64,000 bases of DNA from Petaurus breviceps papuanus (lineage: Eukaryota; Chordata; Mammalia; Diprotodontia; Petauridae): assembly GCA_028583685.1 (NCBI GenBank), contig JAMXIF010001178.1:3970148-4034147 (forward strand). The letters are read 5' to 3'. How positions within the stretch are numbered: the first letter of the stretch is position 1; each line of letters starts with the position of its first letter. The notes beneath the pieces were generated by a model. It was not told the DNA's origin. It saw only the letters and a list, made by a program, of their open reading frames with translations, and did not search any database. Both the position numbers and the translations under genes were made by a program. This document shows, one piece after another, positions 1 to 10,690 of this stretch.

Positions 1-249
1 AATACATTAGATTACAAAGGAAACCAATTATATTGAAATATACTTTTTTTTTTTTTAGCAAAACAAATATATGAACCTCTTGAAACCTTCAGACTAGGTT
101 GCCTCTGATATCCCTTTCAATTCAGACTCTGTGATTAAAGAGATGAGCCAAGTCAAGCAGTAATAGAATCATAAAAGCACAGAGTGTTGGGTATGGAAAA
201 AAAGTTAGAGATCTATTCCAACCCTATCTGTTCTCATTTAAAAAATAGT
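1..249. other. Intronic sequence, no clear feature
   Basis: AT-rich sequence with short T and A runs. Weak CORE-SINE-like words occur near 150-230, too decayed to assign. Confidence 0.4.
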
Positions 250-525
250 GGGGAGCAAGAAGGGAATAAGCATTTAAATAACATCGATTTTTTTGTAAGG
301 CACTGAGCTAAGAGCTTTACAAATATTGTCTCATTTGATCCTCAACAACCCTGGGAAATAGGTACTATTATTATGCTCATTTTACAGGTGGGGAAACTTG
401 AGGCCAAGTGAGTTAAGCGAACTATCTGGAGTCACATAGTTAAGAAGTGTCTAAGCTAGATTTGAACTCATCTTCCTGAGTCCAGGCTTAGCGCTGTATC
501 CACTACACTACCTCACTGCCTTCCA
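250..525 (-). repeat. MIR-like CORE-SINE
   Basis: Antisense copy with the words ATTGTCTCATTTGATCCTCA, CATTTTACAGGTGGGGAAAC and a tRNA-like head near 500-525. It looks near full length and old. Confidence 0.8.
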
Positions 526-697
526 GGGAAGAGAAATGATTTTCCCAAGGACAAAAAACTAGTGAATGGAATTGACCTATATACAATGCAGGTCTGCCTT
601 TCCAACATGATCATATAGCACAGAAAGAGAATCCCTCTTACTGACTCTTAAGTTCTAGGATTCTGTAACATGACTGAACCACCCAGGGCACATGCCT

Positions 698-855
698 TGA
701 ATTATAGTCATAGCTAGGAGGGAACTTCTGAGGTCATAGAGGCCAACCCTGTCATTCTATAGATGAAGTAACTGAGGTACAGAGATGGTAAGTTATGTTA
801 CAAAGTAAATAGCTATTTGAGGCACCATTTGAATCCTGACCCCAAATTCAGTTGA
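698..855 (-). repeat. MIR-like CORE-SINE
   Basis: Antisense copy read as: tail (GGAGGGAACTTCTGAGGTCA), then TATAGATGAAGTAACTGAGG, then a decayed core. Only some words survive. Confidence 0.6.
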
Positions 856-1035
856 TTATGACTATGCCGAGTTTGTCTCCATTGTTTGGTGCGGAGCCAC
901 ACACAATTTCTCCTGACCCCCTTGATGATCAAAGGGATGGATTTGAGAGATGTTCGGCCTGACTTAAAAACACGGGCTGTCTTGGCTGTGGGGAGAAAGG
1001 GAGGCTGATTTACTTTACAGAAACAAACCCATGAT

Positions 1036-1105
1036 CTTCTGTAAAATGAGGGGATTGGATGAGATCATTTCTAAGGGTCCTTCTGACCTGACTTTCTATG
1101 ACACC
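1036..1105 (+). repeat. MIR-like CORE-SINE tail
   Basis: Sense fragment with CTGTAAAATGAGGGGATTGG followed by a TCATTTCTAAGGGTCC tail. Confidence 0.55.
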
Positions 1106-1177
1106 ATCCTTATTGTGGCTCTCTAGCTCATTGAGATAATCGTCTCTGAACTCCCAATTTTTCCAAGTGGTTCTTGC

Positions 1178-1880
1178 CAAAGCAACCATTTATGAAGTGC
1201 TTCCTATGTGCTAGGAACTGTGTTAAGTGCTGCAGACATTAAAAAAAAAAGAGTGAAAACTGTGCCTGGTCTCAAGGAGCTCACAGTCTAATAAGAAGGT
1301 TTCCATGGAAACAAGTCTGTACAAACAAGATACATGGGATGAATTGGGGATGATCTCAAAGGGAAGGCACTAAAGGGGATCAGGAAAGGCTCCTTGTCAA
1401 AGGTAGATGGTAGCTGAGATTTGAAGAAAAGCAAGGAGCCCAAAAGTCTGAAGTAAAGAGTGAGAGAATTTCTGTCATAAGGGACAGGCAATGAAAACGT
1501 GGAGATAGGAGGTAGAGTGTCTTGTGTGCATTGAAGGAGGTAAGTCATTTAATCTGAAATTAAATGGAGAAGAGTAAAGTATACGACTGGAAAGGCAGGA
1601 AGGATCCAAGTTATGAACAGAGATTTTGTATTTAATCCTGGAGGTGACAGGAAGCCATTGCAATTTATTGAGTAAGGGGGTGACATGGTCAGACCTGCAC
1701 TTTAGGAGGATCACTTGGATAGCTGAGTGGAGGGTGGCCTGCAGTGGGGAGAGACTTGGGGCAGAGAGAGTAACCAGCAGGATGTTGGGATAGTCAGGCT
1801 GAGAGGATAAGGGGCTACATCCGGGTGGTGGCAGTGTCCAAGGACAGGTAGAATCAATAAGACTTGGCAACTGGACATAG
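1178..1880 (-). repeat. L2 LINE, 3' part
   Basis: Antisense L2. The 3' end begins near 1185 (AACCATTTATGAAGTGCTTC). On the minus strand, about 1660-1710 encodes DHVTPLLNKLQWLPVTSRIK, the hallmark end of L2/CR1 reverse transcriptase ORF2. The C-terminal frame (1475-1870 on the minus strand, 131 codons) is a decayed L2 remnant, not a host gene. Confidence 0.85.
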
Positions 1881-1924
1881 GAGATAGTCCTGCCAGGTAG
1901 GATATAGCCCGCCCCACATTACCA

Positions 1925-2518
1925 TACAGCCTATCAGTCCTCTCTCCTTTATACTCATTCCTTCTCCCAGGGTGTGAAGAAAGTCTTCTGCCCCATCAGA
2001 AGTTTTGCATGGATGGATACATATTCTAGAGTCGACTCAACTTCTTTTTCATATTGTTATAACAACTTGCAAGGTTGCTGAGCAAATTAAAAGCCTGGTT
2101 TGAAAAAAAGCCTGATATATCAATTTTAACTGAGTGTTATTTTCTCTAGAACCCCTCAGCTGTTCATTTGTCTGTTATAAAATAAAAACACAGCTTACCA
2201 GATTTTCCATATGTTTTGTTTCTTCTACCCAACAACTAGTGATTGGTCATTCTCTAAATCATGAACTCTTAAGTGCATAGAAGAGGGATTGTCAGTTTTA
2301 TGGATTTAGTGGGTGAGAGCTTGTTATTGCCAATTAGCTGGCCCCATTCTCTTAGTGAAGGTCAATGTTGGTCATATTTATAGAACTGTATCAGGTCTTT
2401 TTTTCTGCCTCTTTTTATTTCTCTCTTCTCTCCTTTCCTTGAAGGATGTGTCCTTGTCATAATACAGAGTGCAGATGATTCCTCTAATTTATTGTGCCTT
2501 TTGGACAGCTCTGCACAT
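1925..2518. other. Intronic sequence, no feature recognised
   Basis: No repeat or coding signature that I can name. Confidence 0.35.
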
Positions 2519-2519
2519 A

Positions 2520-2975
2520 TCAGTCAATCGGTAATCATTTGTTAAGCACCTACTATGTACTAGCCAGTATGCTAAGAACTGGAGATACAAAGATTGCACT
2601 CAGTGAGTTTACATTTTTCTCAGTGTGAGATAGCTTTCAAGCTAACATATATGTAGATATTTTTCATCCTCACAATAACACTGGGAGGTGGGTGCTATTA
2701 TTATCACCATTTTGCAGATGGAGAAACTGAGGCTAGGCGAGGTTAAATGACTTATAGGGAGTCACACAGCTAGTAAAATGTCTGAGGCTGGATTTGAACT
2801 CTAGGTCCAGTGATCTATCTACTTCACTTTGTAGCAGCCAGTATGTACATGTAGAATATATACAAAATGAATACAATGTGATTTTGGGGTCCAGAACACT
2901 AGAAGCAAAAGGGAGGCAATCTCCAGGTAGAAGATGACACTTGGCCTGAATGTTGAAGGAAGCAGATTCCAGGAA
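2520..2975 (-). repeat. L2 LINE with MIR-like insert
   Basis: Antisense L2 3' end at 2520-2630 (GTTAAGCACCTACTATGTAC). A MIR-like copy follows in antisense at 2655-2835 (CACCATTTTGCAGATGGAG). The L2 resumes at about 2845-2975. Confidence 0.7.
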
Positions 2976-3255
2976 TTCTCTGGAATGCTTTCCTTCTTAC
3001 CTTCACCTTTGCCTTTTCTTGGCTTTCTTTAAGGCTCATCTCAAATTCCACAGTCTGTAAGAAGGCTTCCTGTGTTCCCCTAGCTGCTAATGCCACCTTC
3101 CCCTTTCAGATTACCTTTAGTTGCTCGGTACATGTCTTCCATGTGCCTGCTTCCTTACTGTTGTCCCCCACTGGACTTTAAGCTTCTTGGGGGCATGGGC
3201 TGGTATCTCCAGGGCTTACTTAGCTTGGGCCTTAGTACAGGATAATTAGTACTTG
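2976..3255 (+). repeat. L2 LINE 3' end, sense, inside another L2
   Basis: Sense L2 3' region: CTGTAAGAAGGCTTCCTGTG, then CCCCACTGGACTTTAAGCTTC, then a decayed end. It interrupts an antisense L2 that continues at 3256. Confidence 0.7.
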
Positions 3256-3530
3256 TAGACAGACTGACAGAGATAAGGAGGGTGCATTCTAGATATGAAT
3301 GAAGCCCCAAAGATGGGAAATGGAGAGTTGTGTGGAATAGACTGCAAGTGTGACTGGATGGTAGAGGGTGTGGGGAAATAGTGATGTGTAAGAAGACTGG
3401 AAAAGTAGAAACAGGCCTGGTTTCAAAGAGATGCTGAACAGATGACATAAAATTGGATTCTGGTGGTAATAGGGAGCCACTGGCATTTACTGAGTAGGGA
3501 GTGATGCGCTTTTGGACTTTTCTACTGCTC
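3256..3530 (-). repeat. L2 LINE, continuation
   Basis: Antisense L2 with GTAAGAAGACTGGAAAAGTAG and TAATAGGGAGCCACTGGCAT. It appears to continue the copy that ends near 2975. Confidence 0.7.
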
Positions 3531-3622
3531 TGATGAAAATGAAGGCAGGCTTGAGGTAGGCTGTTTCCCTTTGTGCTTTATAAGGTATATTTGGGAAGAA
3601 TTAGGCTCCAGTCTTTTAATAA

Positions 3623-4060
3623 AGAGGCAGCGTGGCATAGAGGACTGGACTTGGAGTCTGGAAGACCTGGGAGTCTGGAAGAACTAGGTTCAGTTTTTCC
3701 TTTTGATACAGACTCTTTGCCCATGTGAAAGTACTCAGCCTATGATTATTTCAGGCACCTCTTTCACTGTCTGTGTTGGAGGCTGGTTGATCAGGGAGCA
3801 GATTTGAACTAAGCTGAGAAAATCAGAAGGGCAGATTCTGATCTTCGCAGCCCCCCACACTCACTCCTCTTAAACTGTAGGGTTTGTTTGCACTTATTGA
3901 ATTTTCACATTCATGATCTGTATGACCATGGGTAGGCAGCTTCCCTCCTCTGAGTCCCTTTCTCCATTTGTAACAGAAGGGAGTTGATATGGACGATCTC
4001 TAAGGTTCCTTTTGGATCAGATGTATGTTCTAAGGACCCTTCTAGCTCTAAAAGCCCATA
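3623..4060 (+). repeat. MIR-like CORE-SINE, split and decayed
   Basis: Head at 3623-3700 (GAGGCAGCGTGGCATAGAGG) and tail at 3915-4060 (GACGATCTCTAAGGTTCCTT). The middle about 200 bases is not repeat-like to my eye. Confidence 0.55.
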
Positions 4061-4497
4061 TTTCATGGCTCAGGATTTGGCTGCTTTAATTTTACTTTAT
4101 CGTACCCGGAATTGAAGTGATTTCTTGGCTTAAACACATGTAACTGTGATACTGTTGGGGAAGCTAATTTATAAATAAATGTATAACTTTATAGTTTATT
4201 GCATCGTAAAATGACTTTGTGACGTTCTAGATGAGTGTCAGGGTAGCAGCTATTAAAGTATTAAAAAGGGAAACATGCATGCAGGCTTGCAACGTTGCTT
4301 GTGCTTACTGTAGCCCCCAATTAGTCTGGAAGCCTTTTAGATAATTTTTTTTATTCCTTCTTATAGGGGCATGAATTCATTGGGTTCTGAGTGCCACATT
4401 TTAGGAACAGCATTGATAGACTGAATGACACCCCGAGGCCCTGGTGAAGGGGTCATAGAATCTAGAGATTGATGAGACCTCAGATGCTTATCTAGTC

Positions 4498-4646
4498 CAG
4501 GGCTTTCAACAGATTAAAATGCAATCAGGAAATGTATAACAAAACATACAGGAGTAGAGTATAATGTAGATAATGTTAATTTGTGGTTTTGTAAGTCAAC
4601 ATGCATCCCCTGAGGATCCTGTTTCTATTTGAGTTTGATACTGCAG
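4498..4646 (-). mobile_element. hAT-like mini transposon (copy 1)
   Basis: Non-autonomous DNA transposon with CAGGGCTTTCAAC at one end and GAGTTTGATACTGCAG at the other, relatives of a CAGGGGTGTCAAACTC terminal inverted repeat. The flanks ATCTAGTC and ATCTCATC are a plausible degenerate 8-bp TSD. It sits inside an older CORE-SINE tail (4450-4497, 4647-4660). It shares TTAATTTGTGGTTTTGTAAG with the copy at 46776. Confidence 0.7.
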
Positions 4647-4662
4647 ATCTCATCCAACTACA

Positions 4663-4893
4663 GTTAGGAGGCTCAGTGAATAGAGTACTGGGCCTGGAGT
4701 CTGGAAGACCTGAGTTCAGATTTGGCCTCAGACACTTACTAGGTGTATGACCCTGGGCAATTCACCTAACCTTAATTGCCTCAGTTTCCTCAATGATAAA
4801 ATGAGTTGAAGAAGGAAATGGCAAACCACCTCAGTATCTTTGCTAAGAAAACCCCAAATGAAGTCACAAAGAGTTGGACACAACTGAAAAAGA
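4663..4893 (+). repeat. MAR1-like CORE-SINE, near full length
   Basis: Head GGAGGCTCAGTGAATAGAG, core GACCCTGGGCAATTCACC, and Bov-B-like tail CAAAGAGTTGGACACAACTG. Confidence 0.85.
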
Positions 4894-4964
4894 ACACAAA
4901 GACAGCCTTTTTATATGTATATATATGTTCTGTCTAAGGTCTAGAGTCAAACATTCCCCCTTAG

Positions 4965-5186
4965 AAGCAGCTGGTAGCACAGTGGAAAGAGCAATGGGTC
5001 TAGAGTTTAAATCAAGCCTCAGACGCTTACCAGCAGTGTGACCTTGCACAAGTCACTTAATCCTTGTTGCCTCAGTTTCCTCATCTATCAAATGAGCTAG
5101 AAAAGGAAATGGCAAACCCCTCCAGTGTCTTTGCCAAGAAAATCCCAAATGGGGTCAAGAAGAGTTAGACATGACTAAGCAACAAA
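4965..5186 (+). repeat. MAR1-like CORE-SINE, near full length
   Basis: Head GCAGCTGGTAGCACAGTGG, tail AAATGGCAAACCCCTCCAG then GAAGAGTTAGACATGACTAA. Confidence 0.85.
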
Positions 5187-5187
5187 G

Positions 5188-5322
5188 TCCAACTACCTCA
5201 TTTTATAGATGAAGAAATTTAGAAAGTTTAAACCCAAGTCAAATGACTTGTCCAAGGTCACTCAGGTAGCACCCAAGTGCTAGAGCCAGGATTTGAACCT
5301 TGGTCCTCTCATGCCTGAGCCA
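5188..5322 (-). repeat. MIR-like CORE-SINE
   Basis: Antisense copy with CATTTTATAGATGAAGAAA and CTTGTCCAAGGTCACTCAGG. Confidence 0.7.
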
Positions 5323-5502
5323 TTTTTTTTGTGCTATGTCTTTTTAGGCCAAATAGGAACTGATGGAAAGATTTAAGGCTGTTTGTCCAGGAGAAGGAAA
5401 GACCAAGGGATATAAAATTTCTCTACAAGTATTTGAATGGCAAATGTTATCGGCAGTGGAGATCAGCCTTGTTGTGTGTCCCCAGAAGACAAAACTAAGC
5501 AT

Positions 5503-6583
5503 GTCAGTGTGATAGTAATGGCAATTAAAGATTCCCCTTTATTGGCTGTAAGGAGTACAAAGCATAGTGCCTCTATTTGTTCCAGGATCCATGGCCATTT
5601 AGATTGAGATTGTAAGGCCAAGGATCCTGGAGGGGTGGAATGTGATAGTAATGGCAATTAAAGATTCCCCTGTATTGGCTTAGTTTTCAAATTGATTGTA
5701 TTAAAACCCAGAGTTTGTTAATCCCACCTGTGGGATGGGCTTGTTGATGTGAAAAGAAAGTCCTGAGCTGGGAGGAGCTGGTGAGGTAGATTTGGAGAGA
5801 CACAAGAGAGAGGCGGAAGATTTTTTTTTTGGAAGCAGCACCTCGTGGAGAGAGAGAGACTAAGAGAATTGCTGGTGGCCGCTTTGAATTGCCCTGGACT
5901 TTTGAGACCTGCCCCCTGAGCTGCCAAGGACTGNNNNNNNNNNCTGTTGTTGCAGGGGTCTGGGAGCCTTTCTGTTGGTTCAGAAGCCCTGAAGAAGGAT
6001 TTTCTTGTTGTATGTTTACAGAAATCCTGGGAGAGGGCTTTGCTAATGTGTTCAGGGGTTCTAGGACTGTTCTACAGACAGAGGATAAATTCATGAAGGG
6101 ACTGGCAATGTATCTTGTGGCTTTGCTAAGCCTTGTCTCCCCAGGAACTAAGATTGCTGAGAACTTGCCTCGAGTCAAGATGAAGAAAAGACCTCCATTT
6201 GGGTATTAAGTGCTGTGTTTAAACTTGATGTAACTCTGGGGTAGATTCAATTGTGATCCAGGGGTGGGGAACTTTTGACCTTATGTTTGGAAACTAATCT
6301 CCATTTGAGAAGAGGGGCTTTGTGGTGGACTTAATTAAGGTATAGCCTAGGGGTGGAGAAGTATTTAGAACAGAGACTTTGTAATTGATTGAATGATTGG
6401 AAGGTCCTGGGGTGGGGTAGTACTTGGAGATTATTTAATCAGGCTTAGTAAATGCTGTATTTTGAATGATGTCATGTTTTGATCTTCTCTGTTCTGGGTT
6501 TGTCACTGAATAAAATAGAGAGCACCTATGTTGGTATTTTGAACCTGGGAAGTTGCCTTCTTTTGGCATTATATTACAGTCAG
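5503..6583 (+). mobile_element. LTR retroelement remnant (endogenous-retrovirus-like)
   Basis: Fossil element flanked by the 5-bp duplication GTCAG (5503-5507, 6579-6583; the right side lies in a GTCA run). Parts: a short repeat of the LTR start from 5508; about 90 bp of other sequence ending in a purine-rich GGAGGGGTGGAA like a polypurine tract; then an LTR at 5641-6578 that starts TGTGATAG, ends ATTACA and has AATAAA near 6508. It is heavily reduced, with no capsid, enzyme or envelope domain. Bases 5934-5943 are N. About 97 percent identity by eye to the solo LTR at 50683 marks it as much younger than the L2 and MIR copies around it. Confidence 0.8.
5934..5943. other. Assembly gap (10 N) inside the LTR
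   Basis: Ten N placeholders lie where the related LTR at 50683-51859 has about 248 bp containing a 69-bp tandem repeat. Adding that length gives 1176 bp, against 1177 bp for the complete copy, so roughly 250 bp is probably missing. Confidence 0.85.
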
Positions 6584-6720
6584 TCAGTCAGTCAACTAGC
6601 TCTTAATCAGGATTTGCTATACTTATTCTGTGCTGGCATTGTACTAGACAATGAGAATACAAATTTAAGTAGGAGAAAAGGCCATTCCTGCCCTCAAGTA
6701 GCTTACCTTCTAATTATAAC
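6584..6720 (-). repeat. L2 LINE 3' end
   Basis: Antisense L2 3' end with TGTGCTGGCATTGTACTAGA and CCTGCCCTCAAGTAGCTTAC. Confidence 0.7.
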
Positions 6721-6957
6721 CCATAATAGGAAGCTGAAAAGAAGAGGGGGAGAGAGAGAAAAGGGGGCTCCTGGTGACTTGGGAGAATTCCAGGCAAATT
6801 TAGATTTGATGCAGGGAGAAAGTTCATAATGATTAAAACTGTCCAGAAGCAGAGCAGATGCTTTGGGAGGCAGTATCTTCTCCTTCATTAGGCAGCTTGA
6901 AGCAGAAGCTGGATAGGCACTCATCTATTGGGTCATAGAAGCACCTTCTTGTCAAAT

Positions 6958-7160
6958 ATGAGTCATAGGAGCATAGCTTTAGGGCTGCAAGGAACCTCAG
7001 AGGCCATTTAATCCAACCCCCTCAACTTACAGATAAGGAAACTGAGGCCCATTTAGACCCATAAAGTCAAAATGACTTGTCCCATGTTTCACAGTTAATA
7101 AGAGATAGTGGCAGGATTCAAACCCAGGTCCTCTCCAGGGCTCCAAATCAAAGACTTTTT
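6958..7160 (-). repeat. MIR-like CORE-SINE
   Basis: Antisense copy with GCAAGGAACCTCAGAGGCCA and CAGATAAGGAAACTGAGGCC. Confidence 0.75.
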
Positions 7161-7292
7161 CCCCAGCACTGAGACAACTCTCACCTCCCACAGTCTGTCT
7201 TTCCTCCCCTTAGTTAAGAATGCAATCTACCTATTCATGATTTGGTTTACTTAATCACTAGTTGTATTACTCCAATAGAATATGAACTCTTT

Positions 7293-7438
7293 CTTTTGTT
7301 TTTGGAGGGGGAAGGCAAGGCAGTTGAGGTTAAGTGACTTGCCCAAGGTCACACAGCTAGTAAGTGTCACATGTCTGAGGTTGGATTTGAACTCAGGTCC
7401 TCCTGACTCCAGGGCCCATTGCATCACCTAGTTGCCCT
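7293..7438 (-). repeat. SINE-A with 15-bp TSD
   Basis: Antisense tRNA-type SINE. Identical GAATATGAACTCTTT copies flank it at 7278-7292 and 7439-7453. Confidence 0.92.
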
Positions 7439-7454
7439 GAATATGAACTCTTTG

Positions 7455-8405
7455 AAAAGAGGGAAGGCTATCTTTTCTGTCTTTGTATCTCCCATGGGAA
7501 AGGTTGAATTAGACAGACACACAGAACCCTTCTTATTTGGAAATTCTGTAAAAACAAAGGTTTTCTTGACCTCAGGCATGATTGGGGATGGCAGCAAGTC
7601 ATGCTTCTCTGTTCCACCTTGGTGTGAGTTGAGGGGTATTGGACATTTTAGGTATGGATCTCAGAAGATCATCTGAGAAGAGCAGCGAACTCAAACTCGG
7701 CTTGGGACCCACCTGCTGTCACCCACCAAACTCTCCCCCAGCCTGAACACCAAGAAAGTTTGCTTAAAAATTGTATCCACAAACACACATATGCTCAAGC
7801 TGTCTTGCATGAAAGTTCAATTTCACGCAGGGAGATTTAGATTTGCATATGTGGAGACCTCCCATGCATGAAGCTTGTTTTGGGCTGGGCTGGTGGATGT
7901 GCCATTTGTAACTGAATGGATTGATATTTTTCAAAGAGAAAGTATGTACACAAAAGAAAATCCCAACAACCATTGCAAATGATGATTTAAAAATAAAAAT
8001 AAAAACAATCAACCAAAGAGCCAATGTGAAGAAAAAATTAGAATCCCCCTCCAAAAAGCTATTAAGTTGATGGATTCACCACCCCCACCCTCAGTGGTTC
8101 TGTTCATTAGGCAGATGGCAGACTAAAGGCAATGAGAAGGGAGAAGGCATACTGGAGGGTGGACAGATGGCGGGGTCCAGTGAGTTTTGCAGTGGTTCAA
8201 GCTTGGAGCTGTGGAACAAAAGTCATTTCACTTTACTCTGCAATTTCTAACTGAGAATATTATACTGAACCAATGCCACCTCTCCTCAGCTCTTTGTGTA
8301 GGCACAACATAATACCCTGACCTGAGGGGTCCTTTTTTTTATTTTAAAAATTCTTTTTTTTTAAATCAACTATGAAGACTTCTCAGCAACTCCCAGAAAA
8401 ATCCA
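7455..8405. other. Intronic sequence, no feature recognised
   Basis: About 950 bases without a repeat I can name. A/T-run clusters occur at 7987-8003 and 8332-8365. No coding signature. Confidence 0.35.
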
Positions 8406-8408
8406 GGA

Positions 8409-8605
8409 GGATCATATGATCATCAGTCTTGAGCTGGAAGGATCTCAGAGGCTAACATGTCTAACTGCCCCTTTTTATAGATGAAGAACCTAAGATTTAT
8501 AAGAGTTAAGTGATTTGTCTAAGGTCACACAAGAAGTAAGTGACAGAGGTTGGATTTGAACCCAGTGTTTCTGAATCCACAGCAGTAAACCCTTTAATAG
8601 ATTGT
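8409..8605 (-). repeat. MIR-like CORE-SINE
   Basis: Antisense copy: GAGCTGGAAGGATCTCAGAG tail, then TTATAGATGAAGAACCTAAG. Confidence 0.7.
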
Positions 8606-8699
8606 AGCAGTTTGACTGCCCTGGGAGTACCCCCAGTCTATGCATTTACTCTCTTCTGCTAACTTCATCATGTAATAGCAACTCCTCCTAGGAATAAAT

Positions 8700-8905
8700 T
8701 CACAAAATTTCAGAATTGGAAGAAATTTCAGTGGCCTTGTAAGTGACTTTCTAAAATAATCCAACCTCCTCATCTTTTAGATAAAGAAACTGAAGCCCAG
8801 AATAGGGAGATGATTCTGTCATGATCATATATGCAGCAGGAGTAGAAGTAGCCAGAATTTGAACATGGGTCCTCTGACTCCAAATCTATGCTGTCTGAGT
8901 TGGTT
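8700..8905 (-). repeat. MIR-like CORE-SINE
   Basis: Antisense copy with TAGATAAAGAAACTGAAGCC and GGGTCCTCTGACTCC. Confidence 0.65.
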
Positions 8906-9350
8906 ACTACCTACTCTGAGAAATATAAAAGCTTCCCCAAAGAGCTTCTACCCGTGGACTGAAGGAGACTTGAAATGAAATAAATCATTGGTGAAATGCA
9001 CACCTAGTCAGAAAGGATACCTTGCTTGGTGCTGTCATAGTTACCAAGTGTAGGGATTTATAATCAGCAAACTATAGATAACAGGGTAGGGCTTCTCTGC
9101 TATTTGAGGACATGTAAGAGAAAATATTTCCAGGACATACCTTGCTTTTAAAGAAATTTTCCTTATGTTCTTTGAAAAAGAAGGTAATCTGTCTAAGCCA
9201 TCATGTTTTTTTGGTGGCAAGAGTGAACCAGGGTAGAATGATCAGCAACTGCCTCCTTGGGCTCTTTTAGAATAGATGTGAATCCAAATGGAGTAATGTA
9301 GGAAAAAAAAATAGAAACAAAAAACCCCCTGGATTTGTGGTTCCACTGAT

Positions 9351-9458
9351 ATACTTTCTTTGCTAGGTGATATGTGTGTATGTATGTGTGTATGTGTGTG
9401 TGTATGTGTGTGCGTGTATGTGTATACACATACACATATCTCACCTAACAAAGAAACT
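9351..9458. repeat. Imperfect palindrome around a TG/CA tract
   Basis: Left arm TTTCTTTGCTAGGTGATATG (from 9355) pairs with the right arm CATATCTCACCTAACAAAGA (from 9435), and the (TG)n middle also folds back through GTGTATACACAT. Alternating purine-pyrimidine sequence makes this a hairpin or Z-DNA candidate. Confidence 0.75.
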
Positions 9459-9494
9459 CCTTGTACCAGGGCAGATTGGCATCTATACATCATC

Positions 9495-9575
9495 TTAGAG
9501 TGCATTGTCTCAGGTCACACAGCCAGTATTTAGTAGAGGTGGGAGGACTTGAACCTAGGTCTTCATGCAATGCTA
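9495..9575 (-). repeat. MIR-like CORE-SINE fragment
   Basis: Antisense core CAGGTCACACAGCCAGTATT with GGACTTGAACCTAGGTCTTC. Confidence 0.55.
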
Positions 9576-9690
9576 CATATTATGGCAAAACACGGGGAAG
9601 TCAAATGGCCTGCCAATTAGTTTTGATTATTATTTTATTTTCAGCCATCAAGCTTTCCATGGAGTCTCTAAGCTCATTCTTCCTTGTCTT

Positions 9691-9890
9691 GCAGGAAGAC
9701 TCATCTTCCTGAGTTCAAATCTGGCTTCAGACACTAGCTGTGTGATCCTGGACAGGTCACTAAGCCCTGTTTGCCTTAGTTCCCTCATCTGTAAAATGAA
9801 TTAGAGAAGGAAAATGCCAAACCACTCCAGTATCTATGCCAAGAAAATCCCAAATGAGGTCACAAAGAGTCAGATATGACTAAACAGCAA
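9691..9890 (+). repeat. MAR1-like CORE-SINE, 5' truncated
   Basis: Sense copy with GTGTGATCCTGGACAGGTCA, GCCAAACCACTCCAGTATCT and the tail AAAGAGTCAGATATGACTAA. Confidence 0.85.
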
Positions 9891-9895
9891 AATAT

Positions 9896-10010
9896 TCTTT
9901 AGACTGTGAACCCCAGAAGAACAGAGGCCTTGTCTTACCCTAACTTCTATCTCTTCCATTGAGGAGTGTAGAGCTCTGCCCCCTTGTAAATGTTTGGAAA
10001 ATAGAATTCA
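9896..10010 (+). repeat. L2 LINE 3' end
   Basis: Decayed sense L2: TTAGACTGTGAACCCCAGAA and a degraded AAATGTTTGG end. Confidence 0.5.
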
Positions 10011-10247
10011 ACTTTCACTAAGGAAAGAGCAGCCTTTAGAGGTGTCGGGTGACATTCCATTTCTCCCTAAATAGAATCAGGTTAATTTTCTGCCCTGTGT
10101 TGACTGTTGTTGGTAAATATGCTTTATAAAATGTTAGACTGCTAGAATGAAGGTGATGAGGGTTTGTTGAAAAGATGTGAAAACTGTGCTTTCCTCTAGC
10201 ACAATAGCTTTCAATAAATTTTGAGGGGAAGGGGATACCTAAATTCA

Positions 10248-10690
10248 ATTTAAAAAAGCATTCTTTAAGTGCCTACTGTACACAGGACTCTGTCCTTGGT
10301 ACTGAAAGCCAACATATGGGGAAGAGGGGGAACCAGGCATTGCCTTCAAGGAAGTTATAATCTAATAAGGGTATGAGGCTTTGTTGTTCTCATTGTTTTG
10401 GGGGAGTTCCTGGTGAGGAAATTTCTACCATTGGAGATCAGTACCTGCTGTATAACTTTATGGTAGTATTAGAGTAATCTGAGACACTGAAAAATTATGT
10501 ACATTTTAGAGATAGGACATAAGATAGCTGTACAAACACATCATACATCATAGGAGAGATTTTGAAAAGAGGTAGCATGAGAGATTTGAGTTTGAAGAGA
10601 TCTCTTCTAGAGAATCTACCAGGGAAGTTTTCTTGGAAGAGGTGACTGTGGATGGAGGGAAAGATTTCAAGAAGTAGGTGTATGAAGAAA
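10248..10690 (-). repeat. L2 LINE 3' end plus decayed CORE-SINE tail
   Basis: Antisense L2 at 10248-10370 (GTGCCTACTGTACACAGGAC). A CORE-SINE tail variant in antisense follows at 10400-10500 (GGAGTTCCTGGTGAGGAAAT). A weak L2 continuation follows at 10560-10690. Confidence 0.5.

Noticed and set aside
1475-1870. 131-codon minus-strand frame as a host gene
   Set aside because: It contains the DHVTPLL...LQWLPV motif of L2/CR1 reverse transcriptase and lies within an L2 copy.
5508-5680. Simple tandem duplication of 40 bases
   Set aside because: The spacing, the purine tract before the second copy and the flanking 5-bp duplication fit an LTR remnant better.
7293-7438. tRNA gene
   Set aside because: SINE-A and SINE-B heads are tRNA-derived, but they carry SINE bodies, A tails and target duplications and cannot fold as intact tRNAs.
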